Origin: Zhongshania aquimaris
Lineage (GTDB): Bacteria; Pseudomonadota; Gammaproteobacteria; Pseudomonadales; Spongiibacteraceae
Direction: 5' to 3'
Assembly (NCBI RefSeq): GCF_019312595.1
Contig: NZ_JAHWDQ010000001.1
Location: 806,001 to 870,000, forward strand
Length of the DNA stretch: 64,000 bases
Part shown: positions 37,401 through 45,502 of the stretch, piece by piece
Position numbering within the stretch: position 1 is the first letter of the stretch
Layout of the letters: each line of letters opens with the position of its first letter
The notes under the pieces: generated by a model
What the model was told of the DNA's origin: nothing
Seen by the model: only the letters and a program-made list of their open reading frames with translations
The model's database searches: none
Program-made: the position numbers and the translations under genes

Positions 37401-37434
37401 GCCCTGTATTTTACTTACAGCTAAAATACAGGGC
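37401..37434. terminator. 13-bp perfect inverted repeat between convergent SDR and LuxR genes
   Basis: GCCCTGTATTTTA (37401-37413) and TAAAATACAGGGC (37422-37434) are exact complements with an 8-nt loop. It stands between converging genes ending at 37321 and 37511, with no downstream T-tract in either direction. A bidirectional stop hairpin is the simplest reading. Confidence 0.55.
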
Positions 37435-37510
37435 TAAGCTCTAGCGGACGCCTCATCCATCTAAGCTTGCGATGCTACAAACTGGGTTATTGGAGACTTT
37501 GGCCAATGAA

Positions 37511-38668
37511 TTAAACGATGTTGGCCGCACTCGCTAATATCAACCTCACGACTAAAGCCTGCCTATCTACTCCCATCTTCTTGAATACTGAGCGAAGATG
37601 CGTGCGAACCGTAGAATTGGCCATACCTAATGAGTCCATGATATCTGTGACACTTAGTCCGTCTGATAGCAATAATGCAATGCGCGCTTCAGTGGGCGAC
37701 AGACCAAAAAGCTCACTAACTGTTACTTCACTAGCATAAGTAGGTAAATCAGAATCTCTTATAAATAGGGCTAACGCAGGTGATTCAGTTTGCTGAGTAT
37801 AATCATGTGCCGGAATAGCGCGAACGACTACGCCTATAGAGCTAGACTTTGCCTCCTTTGAAAGCCTTAAAGCCTCGGGACGAACTGGCGCACCTATGCT
37901 CCGAGCATTCAACATCCTGCTTACCACACCCTCAAACACTTTCTTCGATGCAAGATCCCGAATGTCAACCCGTCCGTCTGAGATCGCAATATCAGTCTGA
38001 TTGGAAAGTAATATATCAGCACTTTTATTACGGGAAACGACTCCTCCGAGTGCATCAAGTAGAATTAAACAAATTGAAGATCTATCAATTGTCTCATAGT
38101 AAATCATGTTCTCGGACGCTAAACATTGCGCTTTAGCTAGCAAAATCAAAAATTTACCAATATGCCCAGAAAGATAATCCAGCAAATATCTGTCCGAAGG
38201 TGAGACTTTTCCGCCTGCGACAGGAACGCCTATTTTAAGAATTATAGTTACACCGGCGGATGCCGGTATCTCAATTGAGTACAAACTATAGAGCCCTAAT
38301 GTTTCTAAAAACATATCGTAAACTCTACATTTCCCCAACCGGGAAGAAGCTTCAAATTCAGAATTATGTCCCACTCTTTCTGTATACAAATACTGATTCA
38401 AGTCAAAGGACATAACTCGATCGTTGCAAAATACATGGGCATCACCTGGAATTCCACTTACAAAAAGCACCTTTCCCGTACTGTCTTCTGAGGAAAATAC
38501 CAACAGTGTTGCCATAGTGGATTGAAATTTTTCAGTAAGCAGCGTCAATAGACTACGCAAGGGGTTTTCATCGAATAGGCATTCATATATGTCGCCAACA
38601 AAAATAGCATAACCATTCTTGTCACACGTAATAGGGTCAATATATGACGCACTCTTTGATATATGCAT
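37511..38668 (-). CDS. LuxR-family transcription regulator with undefined sensory domain
   Basis: A 385-residue protein. The C-terminal 65 residues form a LuxR/GerE HTH (GLSPTEARIALLLSDGLSVT, then LGMANSTVRTHLRSVFKKMGVDR). The first 300 residues are an unassigned sensory part, possibly GAF/PAS-like folds (no motif seen), containing a segment at about 190-250 with a PAS-like look (DALGGVVSRNKSADILLSN). It lacks a response-regulator receiver, so it probably senses a small molecule directly. Upstream of the sulfatase gene on the same strand, 75 nt downstream of its stop. It is the only regulator beside the sulfatase/SDR/receptor block, in addition to the TetR gene at 49921. Confidence 0.82.
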   Translation of the reverse strand: MHISKSASYIDPITCDKNGYAIFVGDIYECLFDENPLRSLLTLLTEKFQSTMATLLVFSSEDSTGKVLFVSGIPGDAHVFCNDRVMSFDLNQYLYTERVGHNSEFEASSRLGKCRVYDMFLETLGLYSLYSIEIPASAGVTIILKIGVPVAGGKVSPSDRYLLDYLSGHIGKFLILLAKAQCLASENMIYYETIDRSSICLILLDALGGVVSRNKSADILLSNQTDIAISDGRVDIRDLASKKVFEGVVSRMLNARSIGAPVRPEALRLSKEAKSSSIGVVVRAIPAHDYTQQTESPALALFIRDSDLPTYASEVTVSELFGLSPTEARIALLLSDGLSVTDIMDSLGMANSTVRTHLRSVFKKMGVDRQALVVRLILASAANIV

Positions 38669-38743
38669 ATCAGTACAATTGAACCACGATTTGAATTATG
38701 ACTATAAGAACGAAACCCGAAGTTAAATACATTCACCACCCAA

Positions 38744-40393
38744 CTAGTAATTCATTATTTTACCTGGCGCTATAACGTTATTTTTATCCCTATATTCTTC
38801 CCAAATTAAAATAAGTTCTTTTACTTTATCTGGATATTTACTGGCAATATCTGTACTTTCCGAAGGATCTTCACTGAGATTAAAAAGCCTCCATTCACCA
38901 TCACCAAATGGAAACGGCAAAAGCACTAACTTCCATTTGTCATGCCATACAGCGACTCGACCGAACAACTCCCTCACCAATGTAAATCGGTGTTCTTCCT
39001 TAGCGGACTCAGCTTGGCTTAATATTGGCAGGAACGACTTTCCCGTAAGCGGGTAAACGGTACGCCCTTTATAATTCTCATCTGGATGCTTCACTCCTGC
39101 TAATTCCAACAATCCGGGAACGACATCCTCAACCGAAAATCGCTGACGATTAATTTGGCCACCAGAACCTAATAATGGCGGATAACGTAATAAAAACGGA
39201 ACTCGCACCCCGCCTTCCAATGGCATGGTTTTAAACCCACGAAAAGAGCCGACTCCGGCACGCGCCCAGTCATGGCCATAGCTAATATATGAATCAGGCT
39301 CACCGATATTGTCTAGGGTATTATCACAGCACTGCTCAACATAATTTCGAATTTCAGGTATCGCATCGAACAAGTCATGCCCCTCCGCACCGTTGTCCGA
39401 CAAAATCAGTATCATCGTATTATCTAACGCATTTTCGTCTCGCAATAGCGACAGCACTCTTCCAAGATAATGGTCCATGTCGTCAACCATAGCAGCGTAA
39501 ACTTCCATTGTACGTGCCGCGTGCTGCCGCTCTATATCAGTTAAGTCTGACCACTGACGATTAAAAACACCCTGCCCCTCAACCAAGTCACTTAGTCCCA
39601 TTAAGGTCGCTCGCTGGCGTCTCTCATTGTGTAGAACTTCAAATCCGCGACTATAGCGGCCTGAGTAACGAGCAATTGATTCTTTAGGGGCCTGTAGAGG
39701 CCAATGTGGTGCTGTATAAGAGAGATATGCAAAGAAGGGGCGCGTCTTATCACGTCTCGTCAAATACTCAACCATCTGGTCACTATAGAATCTACTCGAA
39801 TAGAAATCTTTCGGTAGATTTACCAACGCACCATCGCGACGGTACAGGGCGGGTGACGAGGACGTTAAGCCTTGATTAGTAAAGTGCCCCCCACCGCCAG
39901 GCAGCAGCGCGAAGGAGCGCTCAAATCCGCGAGAGGCGGGACTATTATCCTCAGTCATTCCCAAATGCCACTTCCCCGCCATATAGGTCTGATAGCCCGC
40001 GTCTCTAAGCAAGGTCGGCAAGGTCACAACTCGCTTATTAAGATACCCCTCATAGCCTGGCTGGCCCTTCTGCCCTGGAGTTTGCGTATGCTGCATTGTA
40101 GCAAGCCCAGCTAAATGGCTATCAATCCCCGTTAGCAAGGTAGCTCTCGTAGGCGAACAACTTGGATTTGCATAAAAATGAGTGAATCGCGCGCCTTCTA
40201 ATGCCAGCTGGTCAATATTGGGAGTTTGAATTTCACCACCGTAACTTCCCAAATCTGTAAGCGCTAAATCATCGGCGACTATGAGTAATATATTTGGTCG
40301 ACCAAGCTTCGCACGGTCTGCATCTGCAAAAATACTGTTTGAGACACACATCCCAACGAGTGAAATTATCAACAGCGATATTTTCAAGTTCAT
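38744..40393 (-). CDS. Arylsulfatase (type I), periplasmic, within the estrogen-type cluster
   Basis: A 549-residue sulfatase with a signal peptide ending near NSIFADA (about residue 24), the metal motif IVADDLALTDLG (Asp41, Asp42), the formylglycine Cys79 in SCSPTRATLLTGIDSH, KWHLGM and LSDNGAEG. I chose the ATG at 40393, which begins the signal peptide; the upstream frame to 40477 lacks a ribosome site. It should cleave a sulfate ester in the periplasm, before or during uptake by the neighbouring TonB receptor. In the context of a P450/extradiol estrogen-type cluster, estrone-3-sulfate is the obvious candidate, but this is inference. It is a divergent paralogue of the sulfatase at 33316. 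A terminator hairpin lies only 19 nt upstream of its ATG. Confidence 0.9.
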   Translation of the reverse strand: MNLKISLLIISLVGMCVSNSIFADADRAKLGRPNILLIVADDLALTDLGSYGGEIQTPNIDQLALEGARFTHFYANPSCSPTRATLLTGIDSHLAGLATMQHTQTPGQKGQPGYEGYLNKRVVTLPTLLRDAGYQTYMAGKWHLGMTEDNSPASRGFERSFALLPGGGGHFTNQGLTSSSPALYRRDGALVNLPKDFYSSRFYSDQMVEYLTRRDKTRPFFAYLSYTAPHWPLQAPKESIARYSGRYSRGFEVLHNERRQRATLMGLSDLVEGQGVFNRQWSDLTDIERQHAARTMEVYAAMVDDMDHYLGRVLSLLRDENALDNTMILILSDNGAEGHDLFDAIPEIRNYVEQCCDNTLDNIGEPDSYISYGHDWARAGVGSFRGFKTMPLEGGVRVPFLLRYPPLLGSGGQINRQRFSVEDVVPGLLELAGVKHPDENYKGRTVYPLTGKSFLPILSQAESAKEEHRFTLVRELFGRVAVWHDKWKLVLLPFPFGDGEWRLFNLSEDPSESTDIASKYPDKVKELILIWEEYRDKNNVIAPGKIMNY

Positions 40394-40411
40394 GAAAGGC
40401 CTATATGCTTT

Positions 40412-40436
40412 AAAAAAGAGCCGGTAATACCGGCCA
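40412..40436 (-). terminator. Terminator-like hairpin in the leader of the sulfatase gene
   Basis: On the minus strand GGCCGGT-ATT-ACCGGCT (6-7 bp) is followed by CTTTTTTAAA. It is a proper Rho-independent terminator for the upstream SDR gene, but its T-tract ends 19 nt before the sulfatase ATG, leaving almost no room for a separate promoter. Confidence 0.75.
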
Positions 40437-40567
40437 AGTTCAGATCTGACAAGTAGCTGAGGGAGAAAAAAGATCAAGAATATTTACGCGTCAATACACG
40501 CCGCACTTAGTCATAACACGATCACATAATGCTAAATTTCCGCAACACTGCACTTTCTATGAAGGTG

Positions 40568-41338
40568 CTACTGAATGGTAAATCCACCATCCACCGGAAT
40601 AGACTGGCCTGTTATATAGTTCGCCTTATCAGAGCAAAGCCAGATCACAGTGTTTGCTATATCTTCCGGGAAACCCAAATCTCCCATCGGAGTAAGCGCC
40701 TTTAAACCCTCAACCACTTCTGGCATCGTATCTACCAGCCGTTCAATGATAGGGGTATATATCCCGCCGGGGCATACCGCGTTCACCCGAATTCCACTAC
40801 GCGCGTAATCTAGAGCAACTGATTTGGTAAGCCCCAGAACTCCATGCTTTGCCGCAACATATGGCGCTATACCGGAGTTGCCCACCAAGCCCATAACGGA
40901 AGAGATATTAACTATACAGCCAGCACCCTGTTTCAGCATTTGCTCGCACTCATATTTCATGCATAGCCAAACACCTTTCAAGTTTATGTTAATCGTTCTG
41001 TCCCAGTCTTCTTCCAAAGCGTCTGCTATCGCAGCAGTAACACCTTCAACTCCTGCATTGTTACAGGCGAAATCTAGTCGTCCGTAGGTATCAATCGTCT
41101 TTTGAACCAATCCTGAAACACTACTACTAGAGGAAACATCGGTTCGGCAGAAAATCCCTTCTCCACCCATCTGAACCATGTCATTCAAAACCTTCTCACC
41201 CTGTTCTTCGTCTATATCTGCGATAACGACCTTGGCGCCTTGACTAGCAAAACCCTTAACGACCGCACGGCCTATTCCAGATGCGCCACCAGTGATAATT
41301 GCCACTTTGCCGATAAGGTCACTACCTAAAACACTCAT
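40568..41338 (-). CDS. Short-chain dehydrogenase (candidate 17-beta-hydroxysteroid dehydrogenase)
   Basis: A 256-residue classical SDR. The cofactor loop is ITGGASGIGRAVVKG, an Asp after beta-2 (VVIADIDEEQG) favours NAD(H), NNAGVEG follows, and the catalytic Ser and YVAAK pair are in NISSVMGLVGNSGIAPYVAAKHG. The C-terminus IPVDGGFTIQ is standard. It oxidises or reduces an alcohol/ketone. Sitting between a TonB receptor and a sulfatase and near the P450/extradiol operon, it could oxidise 17-beta-estradiol to estrone, the first step in aerobic estrogen degradation. SDR specificity cannot be read from sequence, so this is a proposal. It ends in a terminator before the sulfatase. Confidence 0.88.
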   Translation of the reverse strand: MSVLGSDLIGKVAIITGGASGIGRAVVKGFASQGAKVVIADIDEEQGEKVLNDMVQMGGEGIFCRTDVSSSSSVSGLVQKTIDTYGRLDFACNNAGVEGVTAAIADALEEDWDRTININLKGVWLCMKYECEQMLKQGAGCIVNISSVMGLVGNSGIAPYVAAKHGVLGLTKSVALDYARSGIRVNAVCPGGIYTPIIERLVDTMPEVVEGLKALTPMGDLGFPEDIANTVIWLCSDKANYITGQSIPVDGGFTIQ

Positions 41339-41491
41339 TTTATATATCCCGCAAATAATAACTTTCGATAAATAAGGTAGAACATGAAAGATTACGTTTT
41401 CACCAAGCGAAAAGTACTACAAACACACTCTAATGCACCTACAGCGTCAAGGAACAACGATTCCCAGTAGGCGCAGTGAAAGCTAGATCAA

Positions 41492-43765
41492 TTAAAATTC
41501 GTAGGTAAAGTCAATGCCGTAGCTACGAGGCTCAGAAAATGTAACAAGAGACAAATCCAAAGCGCCTACATCAGTAATCCAAGTTTGATAATCTTTGTCA
41601 AAAATATTGTTGACCCACAATGAGATCTTGCCACTACCACCACCAATATCTATCTCAGATAAGCTTAGGCGCGTATTCACGAGAGTACGCGACTCGACAA
41701 CAGCACGACGCGAAATGCGCCCAGCATCGTTTTCAGCGTTAGCTCCTACCATGTCGTCACGATAATCCGCGCCAAGCCGATAAGATAACTGACCTATCTC
41801 AATGGGATCAAACTCATAAAGAATGCCCACATAGGCAGAGTGCTTCGGAGAAAACGCCGGTGTATTCATACTCGCCGTATTTTCACCCGGCGCGGCACCA
41901 GGAAAATCTTCAAACTTTGAATCTAAGAAAGCGTAGTTAGCATTCACGCTCAAATGATCAGTAAGTAATGCAGAAACCTCTACCTCTACTCCACTGATCT
42001 CTGATTTCCCAGCATTTATCAGCGAAAATGACGTATTAACTCCCTCTTGCACTATAGGCCCATTTACCTGCTGATCACTATAATCATAGAAGAAAGCAAC
42101 GGCGTTGAGACGAACCCGATTATTCATTAACTCAGATTTAAGACCTAACTCCCAAGCCTCTAGGTTTTCTTCGTCAAAGGTTACTGACGCCAGTGGAACG
42201 TTCCCTGTCACAAATCCCCTTGCACGCTGATTAAAGCCACCAGAGTTATATGATTGCGACCATTTTATAAAAGTGCTGAGATCCTCATTCCACCGATAAT
42301 CAAGCGTTATCATTGGATCAACGCTGTTCCAAGAGTCCGAGACATTCAACTGATTGGCAAGCGTAAATCCAGCGCTCATAATCGACGGGTCATAATAGTT
42401 CATGGTCTTTTCGTCGTCACTCCAGCGTAAACCCAATGTAATATCCAGTTGATCATTCAACACTGGGGGCGTGACGGTAGTCTGGCCATAGACAGCCAAC
42501 GACTTGATATCTTGGACACGACTTGTTGTCTTCAAGTCACCGGGGAAATTGGTCATGTCGACAGGACCATTCTCGGTATCCGCTTGATATAACACTTCTT
42601 TACTATCTGTACTTGCGTCGTAGTAAAAAATACCGGCTATATAGCTCCAGCGATCACTGACGTCACCGGTGAGTGTTATTTCCTGAGTAAACTGATCAAC
42701 CGTGTTACTTTCATTACTTTTTGTAAAAAAGGCATTTAGAACTGTTCCGTCTCGCTCATTCCCAGTATTAAACACGTCCGTTTCCCGAATAGCGGTAATA
42801 GACTTTAGTGTTGCGTCTCCAATATCGATCGCTAGTGTCAGGCTGTGGCCTTGAGACTCTGTATCGACACGGAACCCAGTGCCCGGCGATGGTGTAAGCC
42901 GAGAAGCACCACTTTGAATAGCACCCGAGTTTGTTGCCTGAAAGAATGGCGAGTTTGGCCCAACTGCAAGCAACTGGCCTGGATGAGGTGCAGTGGTCTG
43001 GTCGGTATAATCAAAAATATAGTCTGCAATAAAGGTGTCGGATGGCGTCCAGCGCAGTGCCGCACGGACAGTGTCGTTGTCAAAGCTTCCTATATCAATA
43101 TCAGCAATTTCAGGTATCGGGGAATTATTCTTCTCGTACGCTTCCTGTTCTTCGTGGGCATAACTAATACGTGCAGCTAGATTCTCAACTATAGGAGTTT
43201 CAACACTGGTGATACTTCTCCGCTCACCAAAATTAGCTATTGTAAATTGCTGCTTTACATGAAATTCACCGCTAGGCTTCTTACTTATGTAGTTTACCGC
43301 GCCACCAGTGTTATTTCGTCCATACAATGTACCCTGCGGACCACGTAGAACTTCGACCCGTTCCAAATCAACAAGGCCGCTCATGCTACCCACGGTACTA
43401 CCGTAATATACGCCATCAAAATATTGACCAACGCGACTTTCAACGCCGGCAAGGATATCGCCTCCGCCAACGGACCGTATTTGCAGGTTTACAATACTTC
43501 CGCCACCAATCGTCGCACTAGTCGTTAAGCCAGGCACAACACTACCGAGCTGATCACTTCGCTCAACACCAAGATCTTTAATCTCATCGCCGCTAATCGC
43601 CGAGATCGCAATAGGGATATCTTGCAATCCTTCTGCTCTCTTCTGAGCCGTAACCAATATTTCTTCAAGAACCCTCTCCGCAGCAAAAGTGGCAGGCGAG
43701 CCGCAGTTTAACGCGGCAATGACGGCTATGCTTAACAGGGGTCTAGCATGAATCTTAGGGTACAT
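41492..43765 (-). CDS. TonB-dependent receptor (EdcT-type candidate)
   Basis: A 757-residue TonB-dependent receptor. Signal peptide ending near ATFAAERV (about residue 30), TonB-box-like EEILVTAQKRAEGLQDIPIA, plug domain with VEVLRGPQGTLYGRNNTGGAVNY, and a barrel ending YGIDFTYEF. GGAGAG precedes the ATG at 43765; the start at 43798 is less likely. Its promoter at 43879-43906 carries the GGTAC-N4-AGTAC element that also stands at the thiolase and P450 promoters, so it belongs to the same regulon. In Novosphingobium tardaugens a receptor, EdcT, is tied to estrogen uptake; this is the positional equivalent. The ligand is inferred. Confidence 0.92.
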   Translation of the reverse strand: MYPKIHARPLLSIAVIAALNCGSPATFAAERVLEEILVTAQKRAEGLQDIPIAISAISGDEIKDLGVERSDQLGSVVPGLTTSATIGGGSIVNLQIRSVGGGDILAGVESRVGQYFDGVYYGSTVGSMSGLVDLERVEVLRGPQGTLYGRNNTGGAVNYISKKPSGEFHVKQQFTIANFGERRSITSVETPIVENLAARISYAHEEQEAYEKNNSPIPEIADIDIGSFDNDTVRAALRWTPSDTFIADYIFDYTDQTTAPHPGQLLAVGPNSPFFQATNSGAIQSGASRLTPSPGTGFRVDTESQGHSLTLAIDIGDATLKSITAIRETDVFNTGNERDGTVLNAFFTKSNESNTVDQFTQEITLTGDVSDRWSYIAGIFYYDASTDSKEVLYQADTENGPVDMTNFPGDLKTTSRVQDIKSLAVYGQTTVTPPVLNDQLDITLGLRWSDDEKTMNYYDPSIMSAGFTLANQLNVSDSWNSVDPMITLDYRWNEDLSTFIKWSQSYNSGGFNQRARGFVTGNVPLASVTFDEENLEAWELGLKSELMNNRVRLNAVAFFYDYSDQQVNGPIVQEGVNTSFSLINAGKSEISGVEVEVSALLTDHLSVNANYAFLDSKFEDFPGAAPGENTASMNTPAFSPKHSAYVGILYEFDPIEIGQLSYRLGADYRDDMVGANAENDAGRISRRAVVESRTLVNTRLSLSEIDIGGGSGKISLWVNNIFDKDYQTWITDVGALDLSLVTFSEPRSYGIDFTYEF

Positions 43766-43850
43766 TTGATACTCTCCGTAATTATTCTTATGGACCAATT
43801 TAAGTTTAGAAAAATTTCACATACACAATTCCAGGCTCCAACAAATAAGA

Positions 43851-43864
43851 GTACTGCCTGTACC
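43851..43864. promoter_or_regulatory. GGTAC-N4-AGTAC operator, TonB receptor promoter
   Basis: Reverse strand reads GGTACAGGCAGTAC. The same 5-4-5 pattern occurs at 45287-45300 and 45463-45476. It lies just downstream of the predicted receptor -10, about 85 nt before the ATG. Likely bound by the TetR protein encoded at 49921. Confidence 0.6.
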
Positions 43865-43878
43865 TTTATTTATTAATA

Positions 43879-43906
43879 AGGATACTCACAGTTCCATAAT
43901 TGTCAA
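43879..43906 (-). promoter_or_regulatory. Sigma-70-type promoter of the TonB receptor gene
   Basis: Minus strand TTGACA (43901-43906), 16-nt spacer, TATCCT (43879-43884). The -35 is perfect, the -10 is moderate. The operator at 43851-43864 follows within the expected start region, a repressor-type layout. Confidence 0.55.
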
Positions 43907-44011
43907 TTAGAATTTCAATAAATGATGATGAAGCCTCAAAATAACTCAAATATAATCCGCAAAGACCCGTAACTTCGCGACCAAAACTCGGCCACAATCT
44001 AGCTAACTACC

Positions 44012-45241
44012 TTACAAGCGCTCAATAATCATCGCCGGAGCCATCCCCCCACCCGCACACAATGTCACAAGGCCATAGCGCATATCGCGACGCTCCAGCT
44101 CGTCGAGCAATGTACCAATCAACATCACTCCGGTCGCGCCAATCGGATGCCCAAGGGCAATCGCCCCCCCGTTTACATTTACCTTTTCTGGATCTAACTT
44201 TAGATCCCTTATGCATTTTTCGACGACGACTGCAAACGCCTCATTAATTTCGAACAGATCAATGTCATCTATTTGCAACCGGGCTTTTAGCAAAACCTTT
44301 TCAACTGAATTCACCGGCGCGTTAAGCATTAATGTCGGGCAGCCTCCCATATTCGCTACCGCGACTACTCTAGCCCTAGGGGCTAATCTATTTCGCGTAG
44401 CATATTCAGGGGATGCGAAAAGAACAGCTGCGGCACCATCGACAACACCAGACGAGTTACCTGCATGATGCACATGTGGTATTTCAAGACCAGGGTATTT
44501 TATTGCGAGCAATCGGCGATAAGTATCACCACTGCCATCTATAGACAGATCAAGGTTATCGAATGAGGGAGCGAGTTGCGACAAAGCCTCGAGCGTTGTT
44601 CCATGCCTTGGATGCTCGTCATGAGCAAGAGCAAGTGACCCATCCTCGTTATAAACCGGGATTAGACTCTTATTGAAATACCCATTTATCTGAGCATGCG
44701 CTGCCCGCTGCTGCGAACGAAGCGCAAACTGATCCAAAGACATGCGGTTAATATGCTCAATACTTGCAATCGCATCCGCGCACATGCCTTGATGAATCTG
44801 TGGATGCAAATACCGAAGATGCAAGTTTCCCTGATCCATACTTGGTAGACGCCCCGCCATTCGGTCAGGTGCAGACATTTTCTCACTACCCCCAGCGACT
44901 ACCAGATCCTCCATACCAGACATAACTGATGCCGCTGCAAAGTTGACGGCGGTTAAACCAGAACCGCAGAATCGATCTAAAGTTACACCACTGGACTTTA
45001 TGTCATAGCCTGCATCCAAAGCCGTCATCCGCCCAATATCACCGGCTTGCGCGCCGCCTTGTGCACTTGTCCCCCAAATAACATCGTCCACATCAGCCGT
45101 ATTTATATTATTGCGATCCCGAATAGCAGAAAGCACCGCGCTGCCAATCCTATGAGGATGTACATGCGCCAAGGAACCCTTGCCGGACTTACCAATGCCA
45201 CGCGGTGTACGACAAGCATCAATTATCCACGCCTCAGTCAT
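44012..45241 (-). CDS. Acetyl-CoA acetyltransferase / 3-ketoacyl-CoA thiolase
   Basis: A 409-residue classical thiolase. The nucleophile is Cys92 in TLDRFCGSGL, the catalytic His lies in ALGHPIGATG, and the second Cys in LVTLCAGGGMAPAM. NEAFAVVVEK is also typical. It releases acetyl-CoA (or propionyl-CoA) from a 3-ketoacyl-CoA. It is divergent from the P450 operon and shares with it the GGTAC-N4-AGTAC operator, so it most likely ends the beta-oxidation rounds of the cluster. Steroid thiolases of the FadA5/FadA6 kind have this layout. The ATG at 45241 starts MTEAWIIDACRTP, standard for the family. Confidence 0.9.
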   Translation of the reverse strand: MTEAWIIDACRTPRGIGKSGKGSLAHVHPHRIGSAVLSAIRDRNNINTADVDDVIWGTSAQGGAQAGDIGRMTALDAGYDIKSSGVTLDRFCGSGLTAVNFAAASVMSGMEDLVVAGGSEKMSAPDRMAGRLPSMDQGNLHLRYLHPQIHQGMCADAIASIEHINRMSLDQFALRSQQRAAHAQINGYFNKSLIPVYNEDGSLALAHDEHPRHGTTLEALSQLAPSFDNLDLSIDGSGDTYRRLLAIKYPGLEIPHVHHAGNSSGVVDGAAAVLFASPEYATRNRLAPRARVVAVANMGGCPTLMLNAPVNSVEKVLLKARLQIDDIDLFEINEAFAVVVEKCIRDLKLDPEKVNVNGGAIALGHPIGATGVMLIGTLLDELERRDMRYGLVTLCAGGGMAPAMIIERL

Positions 45242-45286
45242 AGAAAGCCTCTCAATTCATACAGGGAAGGTGGTATTAAAAATAAG

Positions 45287-45300
45287 GGTACCAATAGTAC
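45287..45300. promoter_or_regulatory. GGTAC-N4-AGTAC operator, thiolase promoter
   Basis: GGTACCAATAGTAC, 46 nt upstream of the thiolase ATG. Possible minus-strand promoter TTGTTC (45336-45341), 18 nt, TATTAT (45312-45317) lies just beyond it. Pair of the site at 45463 across the divergent control region. Confidence 0.6.
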
Positions 45301-45433
45301 TTTAAAAGAAAATAATATTCTAGAATAAGCTGAAAGAACAATTATTTAACGCAATAAAAATTATAAGCGCTTGAAATAAAACAAAATTATCTAATAAAAA
45401 CCACAATGCGAATCAATGTTTCTGAGAATAGCC

Positions 45434-45461
45434 TTGACAATCTTATCGCAACAAATAAAAT
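45434..45461 (+). promoter_or_regulatory. Sigma-70-type promoter of the P450 operon
   Basis: TTGACA (45434-45439), 16-nt spacer, TAAAAT (45456-45461). The operator at 45463-45476 begins 2 nt after the -10 hexamer, so a bound protein would cover the transcription start. AAAAGGTAGCGG before the ATG at 45503 supplies a ribosome site. Confidence 0.65.
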
Positions 45462-45462
45462 A

Positions 45463-45476
45463 GGTACCGTTAGTAC
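45463..45476. promoter_or_regulatory. GGTAC-N4-AGTAC operator, P450 operon promoter
   Basis: GGTACCGTTAGTAC. Identical in both outer pentamers to the site at 45287-45300 and, on the other strand, to that at 43851-43864. It overlaps the predicted start of transcription. Confidence 0.65.
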
Positions 45477-45502
45477 ACAAATAAAAATCAAAAGGTAGCG
45501 GA

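Noticed and set aside
41417-41422. AGTACT in the region upstream of the 40568 SDR gene, as a fourth operator
   Set aside because: There is no GGTAC at the right spacing, so no operator can be claimed for this gene.
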